From contig NC_009486.1 of the NCBI RefSeq assembly GCF_000016785.1, positions 1,426,001-1,490,000 of the forward strand: a stretch of DNA of 64,000 nt. Direction: 5' to 3'. This DNA is from Thermotoga petrophila RKU-1. Lineage in GTDB: Bacteria > Thermotogota > Thermotogae > Thermotogales > Thermotogaceae. The translations under genes and the position numbers were made by a program. Every line of letters begins with the position of its first letter. Position 1 is the stretch's first letter. The notes beneath the pieces were generated by a model. It did not search any database, was not told the DNA's origin, and saw only the letters and a list, made by a program, of their open reading frames with translations. Below are positions 53,095 to 63,221 of this stretch, one piece after another.

Positions 53095-55368
53095 GTGGAT
53101 TATCTCGAATCACTCGATTTTCCAAAAGTTGTGGAGATAGTAAAGAAATACGCGCTCTCTGACCTGGGAAGAAAACATCTGGACACTCTCAAACCGACGG
53201 TGAATCCGTGGGACGAGCTCGAACTCGTGGAGGAGCTTCTGAACTATTTTGCCAGGTGGGGAGAGCCTCCCATAAAGGGATTGAACGATATCTCTCAGGA
53301 AGTGGAGAGGGTGAAGTCCGGTTCAGCCTTGGAACCATGGGAACTTCTTCGCGTTTCCGTGTTTCTCGAAGGCTGTGACATCCTGAAGAAGGACTTCGAA
53401 AAGCGTGAATACAGCAGGCTCAAAGAGACCTTCTCCAGACTCAGCTCCTTCAGAGATTTCGTGGAAGAGGTGAACAGGTGCATAGAACAGGATGGAGAGA
53501 TCTCGGACCGTGCGAGTCCCAGATTGAGGGAGATCAGAACGGAAAAGAAGCGTCTTTCCAGCGAGATAAAGAGAAAGGCCGATGATTTCGTCAGGACGCA
53601 CTCTCAGATCCTTCAGGAACAGATGTACGTTTACAGGGATGGAAGGTATCTCTTCCCCGTGAAGGCTTCCATGAGGAACGCAGTGAGGGGAATCGTTCAC
53701 CATCTCTCCTCTTCCGGTGCCACCGTCTTTCTGGAGCCCGACGAGTTCGTCGAACTGAACAACAGAGTGCGTCTTTTAGAAGAGGAGGAAAGGCTGGAGA
53801 TCAGCAGGATCCTGAGACAGCTGACGAACATACTCCTTTCCAGGCTCAACGACCTTGAGAGGAACGTGGAACTCATAGCGCGTTTCGACTCCCTCTACGC
53901 GAGGGTGAAGTTCGCAAGAGAGTTCAACGGAACCGTCGTGAAACCTTCTTCGCGGATAAGACTTGTCAACGCAAGACATCCGTTGATACCAAAGGAGAGA
54001 GTCGTTCCAATAAATCTTGAGCTTCCACCCAACAAAAGAGGTTTCATCATAACGGGTCCAAACATGGGCGGAAAGACCGTGACTGTGAAAACCGTTGGTC
54101 TTTTTACCGCCCTCATGATGAGTGGCTTCCCTCTCCCCTGTGATGAAGGAACGGAGCTGAAGGTCTTTCCAAAGATCATGGCGGACATCGGTGAGGAGCA
54201 GAGCATAGAACAGAGCCTCAGCACCTTCTCGTCGCACATGAAGAAGATCGTGGAGATCGTGAAGAATGCAGACAGCGATTCACTGGTCATCCTCGACGAG
54301 CTGGGCTCGGGGACGGATCCGGTGGAAGGAGCCGCCCTTGCCGTCGCGATAATAGAGGATCTTCTGGAAAAAGGAGCAACGATCTTTGTAACCACACACC
54401 TCACACCTGTGAAGGTCTTCGCCATGAACCATCCTCTGCTCTTGAACGCCTCCATGGAGTTCGATCCGGAAACCCTCTCACCAACTTACAGGGTTCTGGT
54501 TGGAGTTCCAGGAGGTTCTCACGCTTTCCAGATAGCAGAAAAGTTGGGACTCGACAAACGTATAATCGAAAACGCCAGATCGAGACTCTCTCGGGAGGAG
54601 ATGGAACTCGAGGGACTCATAAGGTCTCTCCACGAGAAGATCTCGCTTCTTGAAGAGGAGAAGAGAAAACTCCAGAAAGAACGCGAAGAGTACATGAAAC
54701 TGAGGGAGAAGTACGAGGAAGATTACAAAAAGCTGAGGAGGATGAAGATAGAAGAGTTCGACAAAGAGCTGAGGGAGCTCAACGATTACATCAGAAAGGT
54801 CAAGAAGGAACTCGATCAGGCGATACACGTGGCAAAAACTGGCAGCGTTGACGAGATGAGAGAAGCGGTGAAGACGATAGAGAAAGAGAAGAAAGATCTG
54901 GAGCAAAAGAGAATCGAAGAAGCGACCGAAGAAGAAATAAAACCCGGAGATCACGTGAAAATGGAAGGTGGAACCTCTGTGGGGAAGGTCGTTGAGGTGA
55001 AAAGTGGCACCGCCCTTGTTGACTTTGGCTTTCTCAGATTGAAGGTGCCCGTTTCGAAACTGAAAAAGGCTAAAAAAGAGGAGAAGGAAGAATCTTCAGC
55101 GGTCTCTTACAGGCCTTCGAGCTTCAGAACGGAAATAGACATAAGGGGTATGACGGTTGAAGAAGCGGAGCCGGTTGTGAAGAAGTTCATCGATGACCTG
55201 ATGATGAACGGCATCAGCAAGGGATACATAATACACGGAAAGGGCACCGGAAAGCTCGCATCTGGAGTATGGGAAATACTGAGAAAGGACAAAAGAGTGG
55301 TTTCTTTCAGATTCGGAACACCTTCTGAGGGGGGAACGGGTGTCACGGTGGTGGAGGTGAAAGTGTGA
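53095..55368 (+). CDS. mutS2: Endonuclease MutS2
   Basis: 757 residues. Core and clamp helices (1-300), ATPase domain with GPNMGGKTVTVKTVG and LVILDELGSGTDP, a long coiled coil (about 510-620, rich in EEEKRKLQKEREEYMK), KOW-like strand region (KPGDHVKMEGGTSVGKVVEV) and a C-terminal Smr nuclease domain (DIRGMTVEEAEPVV..., HGKGTGKLASGV). The family acts on branched DNA to limit recombination, or on stalled ribosomes. GTG start. Overlaps the next gene by 4 bases. Confidence 0.95.
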   Translation: MDYLESLDFPKVVEIVKKYALSDLGRKHLDTLKPTVNPWDELELVEELLNYFARWGEPPIKGLNDISQEVERVKSGSALEPWELLRVSVFLEGCDILKKDFEKREYSRLKETFSRLSSFRDFVEEVNRCIEQDGEISDRASPRLREIRTEKKRLSSEIKRKADDFVRTHSQILQEQMYVYRDGRYLFPVKASMRNAVRGIVHHLSSSGATVFLEPDEFVELNNRVRLLEEEERLEISRILRQLTNILLSRLNDLERNVELIARFDSLYARVKFAREFNGTVVKPSSRIRLVNARHPLIPKERVVPINLELPPNKRGFIITGPNMGGKTVTVKTVGLFTALMMSGFPLPCDEGTELKVFPKIMADIGEEQSIEQSLSTFSSHMKKIVEIVKNADSDSLVILDELGSGTDPVEGAALAVAIIEDLLEKGATIFVTTHLTPVKVFAMNHPLLLNASMEFDPETLSPTYRVLVGVPGGSHAFQIAEKLGLDKRIIENARSRLSREEMELEGLIRSLHEKISLLEEEKRKLQKEREEYMKLREKYEEDYKKLRRMKIEEFDKELRELNDYIRKVKKELDQAIHVAKTGSVDEMREAVKTIEKEKKDLEQKRIEEATEEEIKPGDHVKMEGGTSVGKVVEVKSGTALVDFGFLRLKVPVSKLKKAKKEEKEESSAVSYRPSSFRTEIDIRGMTVEEAEPVVKKFIDDLMMNGISKGYIIHGKGTGKLASGVWEILRKDKRVVSFRFGTPSEGGTGVTVVEVKV

Positions 55369-57359
55369 TCTTCGCTCTCGATGTGGGTACCAGAAAGATA
55401 GCGGGTTTGATCGTCGTCGAGGAGAAAGGTACGATCAGAATCGTGGATTCTGAACTGATAGAACACAAAACACGCACGATGTTCGACGGTCAGGTTCACG
55501 ATGTGCTCGGAGTGGCGGAAACGGTGAAAGAGGTGAAAGAAAGACTCGAGTCGAGGAACGAAATCGAACTGAAAGAGGTGGCTGTAGCCCTCGCGGGAAG
55601 GTTCCTGAAAACTCAAGTAGGTGAGGCGGAGCTGGATTTTTCCAAGACCGGACACATCACCCGCGAAGACGTTATGAAGCTTGAAATAGAAGCGGTGACT
55701 AAAGCGCAGGAAAGTGTGGAAGAGGACTTCTTCTGTGTGGGATACTCCGTCGTCGAGTACAGACTCGACGGAATGTGGATGAAAAAGCTTGAGGGACACA
55801 GAGGCGGGAAGGCTTATGTTAAGGTGGTCTCTGCTTTCCTTCCCGTTCACGTTGTGGATTCCCTGATGAGGGTTCTGGAGACTGTGGGACTCACTCCGGT
55901 TCACGTGACGCTGGAGCCGATAGCGGCGATGGATCTGACCGTCCCGGAGGATCTCAGGTATCTGAACATAGCTCTCGTCGATGTGGGCGCGGGAACGAGC
56001 GACATAGCCATCTCGAAGGAAGGAACGGTGGTGGCCTACGGAATGATTCCCATGGCGGGTGACGAGATAACGGAAGCCATAGGAAAGAAATTTCTGCTCG
56101 ACTTTCAGACGGCGGAACACGTGAAGAGAACCGTTTTTTCGGAAGAAAGAGTGAAGGTGAAGAATATACTGGACAGAGAAATCGAATTAAACGCTCAGGA
56201 GGTCTCCGAAGCGATAAAGCCTGTGGTGGATCAGATCACAACGGAGATCTCAACGGTCGTGACAGAGCTGAACGGTGGAGCCCCCTCTGTTGTGATGGTG
56301 GTCGGCGGCGGCGCGAAGGTACCGGGTTTTGTGGAAAGTCTTGCCAGGAAGATGGATCTTCCTCTTGACAGGGTATCTCTGAAGAGTGTAGAAAGCACCG
56401 GTCTTGTTGAGGATCTCACCGGAAAGGTCAAAGGAAGCGAGTACATTACTCCTGTGGGAATCGCTTACAGTGCCATGAGAAACAGGGGATCCGTTTTCTC
56501 TCAGGTCTTCGTGAACGGGGTTCCTGTGAAGCTCATGGGAGGAGTGGGCAGGTACTCGGTCATGCAGGTGCTCATACAGGCGGGATACAGGTTCTCCTCG
56601 CTCGTAGGTGGAGAGATGATTTCCTTTGAACTAAACGGAAAAACTCTCTTGAGGCCAAAGAGAAGAACCTCCGTGAAGATTCTCGTGAACGGCGAAGAGG
56701 CGAATCTCTCCTCCAGAGTGAAGCACGGTGACAGGATAGATATTCAAACCGAAGAGGAGAAAACTCCACTGAGAATAAAGGACCTTGTGAAACCTGTGAA
56801 AGTGAAACTTCCCGATGGAGAAGTGGAGGAGATCTTACCGGAGATCGTGAAGAACGGAACGCCAGTACCACCCGACGCGGACGTAGAAGAAGGAGATGTG
56901 ATAAGCTTTCCGGAAAAGATAAAGATCTCCGAGATAAAGTCAAAGATCTCCTACGGAAAGACAAGGATCGTGGTGAACGGCGAAGAGAAATGGATCTCCC
57001 TCGTGAATCTTGATCTTCTCAAAGGGGGAGTTCCTTTGAAAGACGATAAAGAAGTTCCGCTCGGAGAAGAGATCGACCTCGTTGAAAAGGGAAGGAAAAC
57101 ACTGGAGGAAGCACTTGAAGTTCCCCACATCACCGTCACGTTCAACGGCGAATTGAAGAAAATCCCTTTGAAAATCCTCCACAGGATAGACGAAGAAAGA
57201 GTGGAACTGAAAGACTTCAAACCCATGGTAATAGACCTTCTCAAGGATTTGAAACTGGACGGACTCAAGGACTACGAACTTCTCAAAAACGGAAGGAGAG
57301 CCATGTTCACTGAACTGCTCGAGGATGGGGACGTGATCGAGTTCAAAGTAAAAAAGTGA
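55365..57359 (+). CDS. FtsA/PilM-like ATPase with C-terminal beta-grasp-like repeats
   Basis: 664 residues. The first 370 form an actin-like ATPase: IFALDVGTRKIAGLIV (phosphate 1), the SHS2-like insertion, LVDVGAGTSDIAI (phosphate 2) and MVVGGGAKVPGF (adenosine). The C-terminal 290 residues hold repeated units with V-VNGE-----L... and GD-I-F (for example VKILVNGEEANLSSRVKHGD and RIVVNGEEKWISLVNLDLLK), which look like small ubiquitin/beta-grasp domains. Related to cell division protein FtsA, but much longer than the usual 420 residues. GTG start, coupled to mutS2. Confidence 0.78.
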   Translation: MIFALDVGTRKIAGLIVVEEKGTIRIVDSELIEHKTRTMFDGQVHDVLGVAETVKEVKERLESRNEIELKEVAVALAGRFLKTQVGEAELDFSKTGHITREDVMKLEIEAVTKAQESVEEDFFCVGYSVVEYRLDGMWMKKLEGHRGGKAYVKVVSAFLPVHVVDSLMRVLETVGLTPVHVTLEPIAAMDLTVPEDLRYLNIALVDVGAGTSDIAISKEGTVVAYGMIPMAGDEITEAIGKKFLLDFQTAEHVKRTVFSEERVKVKNILDREIELNAQEVSEAIKPVVDQITTEISTVVTELNGGAPSVVMVVGGGAKVPGFVESLARKMDLPLDRVSLKSVESTGLVEDLTGKVKGSEYITPVGIAYSAMRNRGSVFSQVFVNGVPVKLMGGVGRYSVMQVLIQAGYRFSSLVGGEMISFELNGKTLLRPKRRTSVKILVNGEEANLSSRVKHGDRIDIQTEEEKTPLRIKDLVKPVKVKLPDGEVEEILPEIVKNGTPVPPDADVEEGDVISFPEKIKISEIKSKISYGKTRIVVNGEEKWISLVNLDLLKGGVPLKDDKEVPLGEEIDLVEKGRKTLEEALEVPHITVTFNGELKKIPLKILHRIDEERVELKDFKPMVIDLLKDLKLDGLKDYELLKNGRRAMFTELLEDGDVIEFKVKK

Positions 57360-57376
57360 GGGGGCCGGCCCCCTCA
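57357..57376. terminator. 20-bp perfect palindrome holding both stop codons
   Basis: TGAGGGGGCCGGCCCCCTCA. The first TGA ends the FtsA-like gene on the plus strand; the complement of the last TCA ends the ABC ATPase gene on the minus strand. A very stable hairpin on both transcripts, but without a T run. Confidence 0.6.
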
Positions 57377-58477
57377 GATAATAGCCTTCTCCGTTTCTTT
57401 ATCGAAGGCGTGCATTCTCGTCATGTCGAGTACCAGATCGATTTTCTGTTCTTCTTTTGCCTGAGTCCTCGGGTTGACGGATGCCACAATCAAGTCATCT
57501 CCGACTTTCACGTGGAGAATAGTTTCACTTCCGAGAGGTTCGACCACATCCACAACACCTGTGATCGTGTTCTCTGGAGTTGGTGCCAGTGCGAAGAGCT
57601 TGTCGTAGATGTCTTCAGGTCTGATACCGAAGATGATCTCCTTGTCGATGTAGTTTGCGAGTTTGTCTTCGAATTCCTTCGGCACCTTCACTTTGAAGCC
57701 AGATGCCTGGATCCAGAGACCGCCTTCTCCTCTCACGACTCTCGCGTTGATGAAGTTCATTGGAGGACTACCGATGAATCCGGCAACGAAGACGTTCGCT
57801 GGAGAGTTGTATATTTCGTGTGGGGTTCCTATCTGCTGAATCTCTCCGTCCTTCATGACGACGATCTTGTCAGCCATCGTCATCGCTTCCACCTGGTCGT
57901 GTGTCACGTAGATGATCGTTGCCTGGAGTCTGTGGTGGAGCTTCTTGAGTTCGCTTCTCATCTGTACCCTGAGTTTCGCGTCGAGGTTGGAGAGCGGTTC
58001 GTCGAAGAGGAAAACCTTCGGATTTCTCACGATGGCTCTTCCAACGGCAACCCTCTGCCTCTGACCACCTGAGAGCTGTCTCGGTTTTCTGTCGAGCAGG
58101 TTTTCTATTCCGAGAATCTTCGCAGCTTCACGTACTCTTCTGTCGATTTCGTCCTTTGGATATTTTCTCAGCTTCAAGCCGAAGGCCATGTTTTCGTAGA
58201 CGGTCATGTGTGGATACAGAGCGTAGTTCTGGAACACCATGGCGATGTCCCTGTCTTTTGGTTCGACGTCGTTCACAACTTTGCCGTCGATGTAGATCTT
58301 TCCATCTGTGATCTCCTCCAGTCCTGCGATCATTCTCAGAGTGGTCGTTTTTCCACAACCGGATGGTCCAAGGAGAACCACGAACTCCTTGTCTTCGACG
58401 ACGAGATTCGCGTTTTTCACAGCGACGACTTTGTTTTCGTAGACCTTGGTGACGTTTTCAAGGACAACCTGAGCCAT
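57374..58477 (-). CDS. Sugar ABC transporter ATPase (MalK/UgpC type)
   Basis: 367 residues. ATPase domain with Walker A GPSGCGKTT, Q-loop QNYALYPHMTVYENM, signature LSGGQRQRVAVGRA and Walker B FLFDEPLSNLD; C-terminal regulatory OB-fold domain from about 240 (FGIRPEDIYDK). These proteins energise binding-protein-dependent sugar uptake systems and are often shared by several of them. No permease genes adjacent. ATG 58477 behind GGAGGTGTG; 2 bases from the antitoxin gene. Confidence 0.93.
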   Translation of the reverse strand: MAQVVLENVTKVYENKVVAVKNANLVVEDKEFVVLLGPSGCGKTTTLRMIAGLEEITDGKIYIDGKVVNDVEPKDRDIAMVFQNYALYPHMTVYENMAFGLKLRKYPKDEIDRRVREAAKILGIENLLDRKPRQLSGGQRQRVAVGRAIVRNPKVFLFDEPLSNLDAKLRVQMRSELKKLHHRLQATIIYVTHDQVEAMTMADKIVVMKDGEIQQIGTPHEIYNSPANVFVAGFIGSPPMNFINARVVRGEGGLWIQASGFKVKVPKEFEDKLANYIDKEIIFGIRPEDIYDKLFALAPTPENTITGVVDVVEPLGSETILHVKVGDDLIVASVNPRTQAKEEQKIDLVLDMTRMHAFDKETEKAII

Positions 58478-58479
58478 TC

Positions 58480-58743
58480 TCACACCTCCTGTGAATCGTT
58501 GAATTCAAAATACTTTTTGAGCTCGAGATACTTCTCCACGTTCCCGATGTCCAGCAGATAAGTATCAAGGATCTCATCCATGAATTCCATGAGTTTTCTG
58601 TATTTCTCGTAGTCAATGACAGCAACCGCGGGCACACCGTTCTTTGTCACGACCACGTCTTTCGTTTTCGCTTCTTCGACAACCTGGGAGAACCGCGCTT
58701 TCGCGTCCGCAAGACTGTAAAAAGAAACCCTGCTCAGATCCAT
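58480..58743 (-). CDS. Phd/YefM-family antitoxin-like protein
   Basis: 87 residues with the DNA-binding N-terminal pattern (SLADAKARFSQVVEEAKTKD, VVVTKNGVPAVAVIDYEKY) of Phd/YefM. The usual toxin is missing; the next gene is the sugar ABC ATPase, just 2 bases away. It may be a solitary regulator of the operon. Confidence 0.8.
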   Translation of the reverse strand: MDLSRVSFYSLADAKARFSQVVEEAKTKDVVVTKNGVPAVAVIDYEKYRKLMEFMDEILDTYLLDIGNVEKYLELKKYFEFNDSQEV

Positions 58744-58805
58744 TTCATCACTCCCTGACCAGAATTATAGTCAAGTTTACAAAAAATTACAAGCCCTGTT
58801 TCGAA

Positions 58806-58840
58806 CAAAAAAACGGGGATATCGAGAAATATCCCCGTTT
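58806..58840 (-). terminator. Terminator of the gene at 58864
   Basis: Minus strand ACGGGGATAT/ATATCCCCGT stem with TTCTCG loop followed by TTTTTTTG. Confidence 0.9.
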
Positions 58841-58863
58841 ATTGAAGAATATCGTGCGGATTC

Positions 58864-59601
58864 TTAAAATTTCACACTGAAGTAGAACTCGTTCGTGTTC
58901 AGAACAAAGGTGAGATCGGTATTTCCCTTCTTTGCACGTGTCATGAATCCAAAAGAGACCTCATCTACGGCGGCTGAAACAAGAAGCTTGACATCCACAC
59001 CGTTTATGGGTGTGAAGTTGAATCCTGCTCCTCCGGCGAGTTTCCAGTTGAGCAGTCCGGCTCCCAAAAAGAGAACGTTGTCTGGATCTGAGATGCCAAA
59101 GAGAACCGTGTTGTTCAAAGCTCTGTACGCAAAAGAGGTGCCTCCCATGGAGAATTGACCGCTGTGGAACATGACGGTGTCCCTGGACATGTAGGCGAAG
59201 TTGTCGAGGGATAGTCTGTACCCACCGATCTTCACGATGTAGTCCTGTTCCAGGATAGCGTACCCACCCGATCTTCCGATGAAGAACTCATAATAGAGGC
59301 TTCCGGGAAACGGAATCACATCTTTCTGATCAACGCAGAAGAAAACGTTCCAGCCGTTCCCAAAAGAAAGACCCGTCTTCAAAGTGACTTCTGAGGTTTT
59401 CACCTTGAGAAAACCGAGTTTCTGGTAGTTCGTCGCACTCTTCGAGAGACTCACTCCCACACCCCATCCGTCGTTGAAGACTTCAAAAAAGAGTGTGTCA
59501 CCGAATTTGACGCGGTATCCATCGGACGTCCAGGTGAAAGAGGCGGGAAGAACGACTACGCCCACCACAAAAATAAAAAGAAGAGGAAGAAACTTTTTCA
59601 A
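58864..59601 (-). CDS. Exported beta-rich protein
   Basis: 245 residues. Signal peptide (MKKFLPLLFIFVVGVVVLPA, then SFTWTSDG) and an all-beta body with alternating hydrophobic residues and Phe at the very C-terminus (NTNEFYFSVKF), as in outer-membrane barrel proteins. Function unknown. The start lies 4 bases after the gatB stop, so it is the end of a gatA-gatB operon. Confidence 0.7.
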   Translation of the reverse strand: MKKFLPLLFIFVVGVVVLPASFTWTSDGYRVKFGDTLFFEVFNDGWGVGVSLSKSATNYQKLGFLKVKTSEVTLKTGLSFGNGWNVFFCVDQKDVIPFPGSLYYEFFIGRSGGYAILEQDYIVKIGGYRLSLDNFAYMSRDTVMFHSGQFSMGGTSFAYRALNNTVLFGISDPDNVLFLGAGLLNWKLAGGAGFNFTPINGVDVKLLVSAAVDEVSFGFMTRAKKGNTDLTFVLNTNEFYFSVKF

Positions 59602-59605
59602 AATA

Positions 59606-61054
59606 TCACTCCCCCTCGAGGAGTTTTTGAATGATCCTGTTCGTGAGTTCCGGGTTCGCTTTTCCTTTTGTCTCTCTCATCACGTATCCCACGAAAAACC
59701 CTGCCGCTTTCTTTTTGCCTGATTTGTAATCCTGAACGGCCTTTGGGTTCTGTTCCATTGCCTTTTTCACCAGTTCCTCGATGAGTTTTTCGTCGCTGAT
59801 CTGAACTAAACCTTTTTCCTCCACGATCTGGGAGGGCATCTTTCCTGTTTCGAAGACCTCAGGGAATATCTCCTTTGCGATCTTTATGGAGATCTTTCCT
59901 TCGTCCATCAATTTGAAGAGATCAGCGAAGTGCTGAGGGGTCAGTTTTGACTCTGTGATTTCGATGTTTCTTTCGTTGAGTTCTCTCAAAACTTCCGTCA
60001 TGATCCAGTTGCTGAGATCCTTCGGCCTGTTCACCACCTTCACACACTCTTCGAAGAACTCGGCGAGTTCTTTACTCGAGGTGAGCACCTTTGCGTCGTA
60101 CTCCGGAAGATCGTACTCTCTCATGAAGCGCTTCGCCTTCTCGTCTGGAAGTTCTGGGAGTTCCTTTTTCACCTCTTCGAGATACTCGTCAGAGAGAACA
60201 ACGGGCGGTATGTCCGGTTCCGGGAAGTACCTGTAGTCGCTTTCTTCTTCTTTTCCTCTCATGGAAACGGTGGTCTTCGTGGTCATGTCCCAGCCTCTCG
60301 TCTCTCTTTCCACGTCTTCTCCTCTCTCCATCGCCTTCACGATTCGCTCGAACTCGTACTCTAAAGCCTTCTCGACGAACCTGAAGGAGTTCATGTTCTT
60401 CACTTCCACTCTGTTGCTCTGTCTTCCCGTTTCTGTGTCAACGACGGAGATGTTCGCATCGCATCTGAGCGCTCCCTTTTCCATGTCTCCTGTGCTCACG
60501 CCGAGGTACCTCACGATGGATCTCAACTTCTCCATGAAAACACGAGCCTCTCTTGGGGAAGAAATATCGGGCTCTGTAACGATCTCAATTAGGGGAACAC
60601 CGCATCTGTTCATATCGACCAGAGAGTAGCTTGCGCGGGTGATGGAGTCCCCTTCGTGAACGAGTTTCCCAGCGTCTTCCTCGAGGTGGAGTCTTCTGAT
60701 TCTGACTTTTTTCCTTCCTTCGTCTCCGTCTATCTCCAGGAAACCCTCGGTTGCGATCGGGTAGAAGTACTGACTGATCTGGTACCCCTTGGGAAGGTCA
60801 GGATAGAAGTAGTTCTTTCTGTCGAATCTGGAGTACTTGTGAATCTTGCAGTTCAATGCGAGGGCGGTCTTCACGGCAAACCTGATCATCTCTTCGTTGG
60901 GAACAGGAAGGGCTCCCGGCTGGCCGGTGCAGACGGGACAGATCGCCGTGTTCGGGGGAAGCTCGAAGACATCCGCTGGGCAAGAGCAGAACGCTTTGGT
61001 CTTCGTTGAAAGTTGAACGTGTATCTCAAGACCTATGACGGGTCTGTATCTCAT
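59606..61054 (-). CDS. gatB: Asp/Glu-tRNA amidotransferase subunit B
   Basis: 482 residues. Activates Glu-tRNA(Gln) or Asp-tRNA(Asn) by phosphorylation before amidation. Cradle domain with [10 protein letters not shown], zinc Cys residues (FCSCP and [10 protein letters not shown]), [20 protein letters not shown], and the C-terminal tail/YqeY-like domain. Coupled to gatA (4-base overlap). No gatC next to it. Confidence 0.96.
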   Translation of the reverse strand: MRYRPVIGLEIHVQLSTKTKAFCSCPADVFELPPNTAICPVCTGQPGALPVPNEEMIRFAVKTALALNCKIHKYSRFDRKNYFYPDLPKGYQISQYFYPIATEGFLEIDGDEGRKKVRIRRLHLEEDAGKLVHEGDSITRASYSLVDMNRCGVPLIEIVTEPDISSPREARVFMEKLRSIVRYLGVSTGDMEKGALRCDANISVVDTETGRQSNRVEVKNMNSFRFVEKALEYEFERIVKAMERGEDVERETRGWDMTTKTTVSMRGKEEESDYRYFPEPDIPPVVLSDEYLEEVKKELPELPDEKAKRFMREYDLPEYDAKVLTSSKELAEFFEECVKVVNRPKDLSNWIMTEVLRELNERNIEITESKLTPQHFADLFKLMDEGKISIKIAKEIFPEVFETGKMPSQIVEEKGLVQISDEKLIEELVKKAMEQNPKAVQDYKSGKKKAAGFFVGYVMRETKGKANPELTNRIIQKLLEGE

Positions 61055-62469
61055 GCTTTCACCTCCGGGAGCGGGAACATGCCGTTTTCGTTGTAGGGGG
61101 AGTTCTTCTCTATGGCCCTTGCTATCCTGAAGACCTTTCCGTCCGCGAACCTCTTCCCTATCACCTGAACACCCACGGGGAGGTTGTTGGAGAATCCAAA
61201 GGGAACGTTTATCGCGGGAAGTCCCGCGAGGTTTGCGGGTATCGTGAAGATGTCCATGAGGTAGTAGGTGAGAGGATCCTTTATCTCTCCGATCTTGAAA
61301 GCCGTCACTGGGGAAGTGGGGGTGAGGATCGCGTCGTACTGCGAGAGCACCTCGTTGAGTTCATCGGAGATCTTTCTTCTCACTTTCATGGCCTTGTTGA
61401 AATAGGCTTCGTAGTAGGCAGCGCTGAGGGTGAATGTTCCGATCATGATCCTTCTTCTAACTTCTTCACCGAACCCGACGTTTCTGGTCTTCATGTACAT
61501 CTCTCTGAGTCCTTTCTCTTTTACCCTGAGGCCGTACTTGACACCGTCGAACCTGGCGAGGTTGGAACTCGCTTCAGCGGGAGCGATGACGTAATAGACG
61601 GCGACGGAATATTTCATGTGCGGGATGCTGACCTTTTCCACCTTCGCACCGAGTTTCTCGAGGAGTTTGAGGGACTCTTCGAATCTCTCTGCCACACCGT
61701 CTTCTATCTTGTGCTCGTAAATCTCCTGCGGAACGGCGAATCTCATACCTGCGACGCCGTTTTCGATCTCCGAAAGGAAATCAACTTTCCTATCCATCGT
61801 TGTGGCGTCGTTCTCGTCTTTTCCGGAGATGATTTCCATAAGTATCGCCGCATCTTTCACCGTCTTCGTGATGGGACCTATCTGGTCGAGAGAGCTTGCA
61901 AATGCCACAAGGCCGTACCTAGAGACGAGTCCGTAGGTGGGTTTGTACCCGACCACCCCGCAGAGCGAGGCGGGCTGTCTCACAGAACCTCCTGTGTCGC
62001 TTCCGAGCGCCGCAACGACCATTCCCGAAGCGACCGCAGCGGCAGATCCTCCACTGCTGCCACCGGGAACTCGCTCGAGATCCCAAGGGTTTCTCGTGGG
62101 AAAGAACGCGGATCTTTCGGTGCTGGATCCCATCGCGAACTCGTCGAGGTTCGCTTTCCCAACGATGGCAAAGCCCGCTTCTTTCAGTTTTTTCACAACG
62201 GTGGCATCGAAAACAGATTCGTAGTTCTCAAGGATTTTAGAAGCACAGGTCGTTTTCATTCCGAGGGTCAGGATGTTGTCCTTGATGGCGATGGGAATTC
62301 CCCAGAACTTTCCATTCTTTTCCACGGAGACGTCTTCTTTGACGGAGATGAACGCCTTCACGTGGGGGTCGAACTTCTTTATCGCCTCTAAGGAAAGACG
62401 GGGGAGATTTTCCCTTTCTTCGTCAGGGAGTTTCAAGGAGTCTTCTATTGTGAGCCTTCTGAAGTCCAA
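61051..62469 (-). CDS. gatA: Asp/Glu-tRNA amidotransferase subunit A
   Basis: About 472 residues; releases ammonia from glutamine for transfer to the mischarged tRNA. Amidase signature with the Ser-cisSer-Lys triad: Lys in IPIAIKDNI, Ser of [11 protein letters not shown] and [17 protein letters not shown] at 62469 lies 7 bases behind GGAGGT; a GTG at 62478 gives the 475-residue form. Confidence 0.96.
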   Translation of the reverse strand: MDFRRLTIEDSLKLPDEERENLPRLSLEAIKKFDPHVKAFISVKEDVSVEKNGKFWGIPIAIKDNILTLGMKTTCASKILENYESVFDATVVKKLKEAGFAIVGKANLDEFAMGSSTERSAFFPTRNPWDLERVPGGSSGGSAAAVASGMVVAALGSDTGGSVRQPASLCGVVGYKPTYGLVSRYGLVAFASSLDQIGPITKTVKDAAILMEIISGKDENDATTMDRKVDFLSEIENGVAGMRFAVPQEIYEHKIEDGVAERFEESLKLLEKLGAKVEKVSIPHMKYSVAVYYVIAPAEASSNLARFDGVKYGLRVKEKGLREMYMKTRNVGFGEEVRRRIMIGTFTLSAAYYEAYFNKAMKVRRKISDELNEVLSQYDAILTPTSPVTAFKIGEIKDPLTYYLMDIFTIPANLAGLPAINVPFGFSNNLPVGVQVIGKRFADGKVFRIARAIEKNSPYNENGMFPLPEVKA

Positions 62470-62603
62470 ACCGATCACCTCCTCTTGAGAATTATATCAG
62501 AGACGTGTTAGAATTATTCAGAAGAGCGATGAAATTTCTTCTGAAATGGAAAATGAACATATTTCTATAGAATAAAAGAGCCTTATTGAAAGCCTTTTAA
62601 CAC

Positions 62604-62633
62604 TTGACACAATCAGGTAACAGGTTGTATAAT
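62604..62633 (+). promoter_or_regulatory. Promoter of the prepilin gene
   Basis: TTGACA at 62604 and TATAAT at 62628, spacing 18, about 50 bases before the start. Confidence 0.85.
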
Positions 62634-62684
62634 TCATAAGAGTAAAATCTATATTTAACAAATTTTAACTTGGGAGGTGTTTTT

Positions 62685-63206
62685 ATGAGGAGAAGAGCGG
62701 GTTTCACGTTGATTGAGCTTCTGATCGTCATGGCTATCATCGCGGCTCTGATGGCGGTGCTCATTCCATCAGTAACAGGGGCAATGAGAAAAGCAACTGC
62801 CACAAAGATAGCGGTGCAACTGAGAAACATAGAGCAAGCGGTGGAACAATATCTGTATTCTATGTTGCCAAAGTCTGATGATTTAGACCAGTCACCATAT
62901 AATGATCTTGATAGAAATCAGGATTTCAGAGATTTTACAAATGTTGGGCTTCTAAACAACGACGAAGTTGATATTAAACTAATACCTGATGATAATAATA
63001 AAAGGATAAAAATTGCCCTCTATTACAATGCTCCTAGTACCGTCATAGCACAGCTGATAGTAGGTACTCTCAGAGAAGCGTACGGTGGTGGAACGACGAA
63101 AAATCTTGGCTCGCTAGATGATGTTGATGAAAATACTGACGATGGAGCTTACTACAATAACACCAATGTTTTTATCATCAAATCCATCGACGCCTTCTGG
63201 TGGTAA
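62685..63206 (+). CDS. Type IV prepilin-like protein
   Basis: 173 residues. Class III signal sequence MRRRAG followed by FTLIELLIVMAIIAALMAVL: prepilin peptidase should cut after Gly6, leaving N-methyl-Phe. The long N-terminal helix continues to about residue 55, then a small globular domain rich in Asp and Asn. ATG behind GGAGGTG. A second start at 62670 has no advantage. Single gene with own promoter and terminator; it may be a pilin or a type II secretion pseudopilin. Confidence 0.9.
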   Translation: MRRRAGFTLIELLIVMAIIAALMAVLIPSVTGAMRKATATKIAVQLRNIEQAVEQYLYSMLPKSDDLDQSPYNDLDRNQDFRDFTNVGLLNNDEVDIKLIPDDNNKRIKIALYYNAPSTVIAQLIVGTLREAYGGGTTKNLGSLDDVDENTDDGAYYNNTNVFIIKSIDAFWW

Positions 63207-63221
63207 TCTCCTCTCCAGAGA

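Noticed and set aside
55107-56120. Minus-strand open frame of 337 codons
   Set aside because: Antisense shadow across the mutS2/FtsA-like junction; long only because of codon use.
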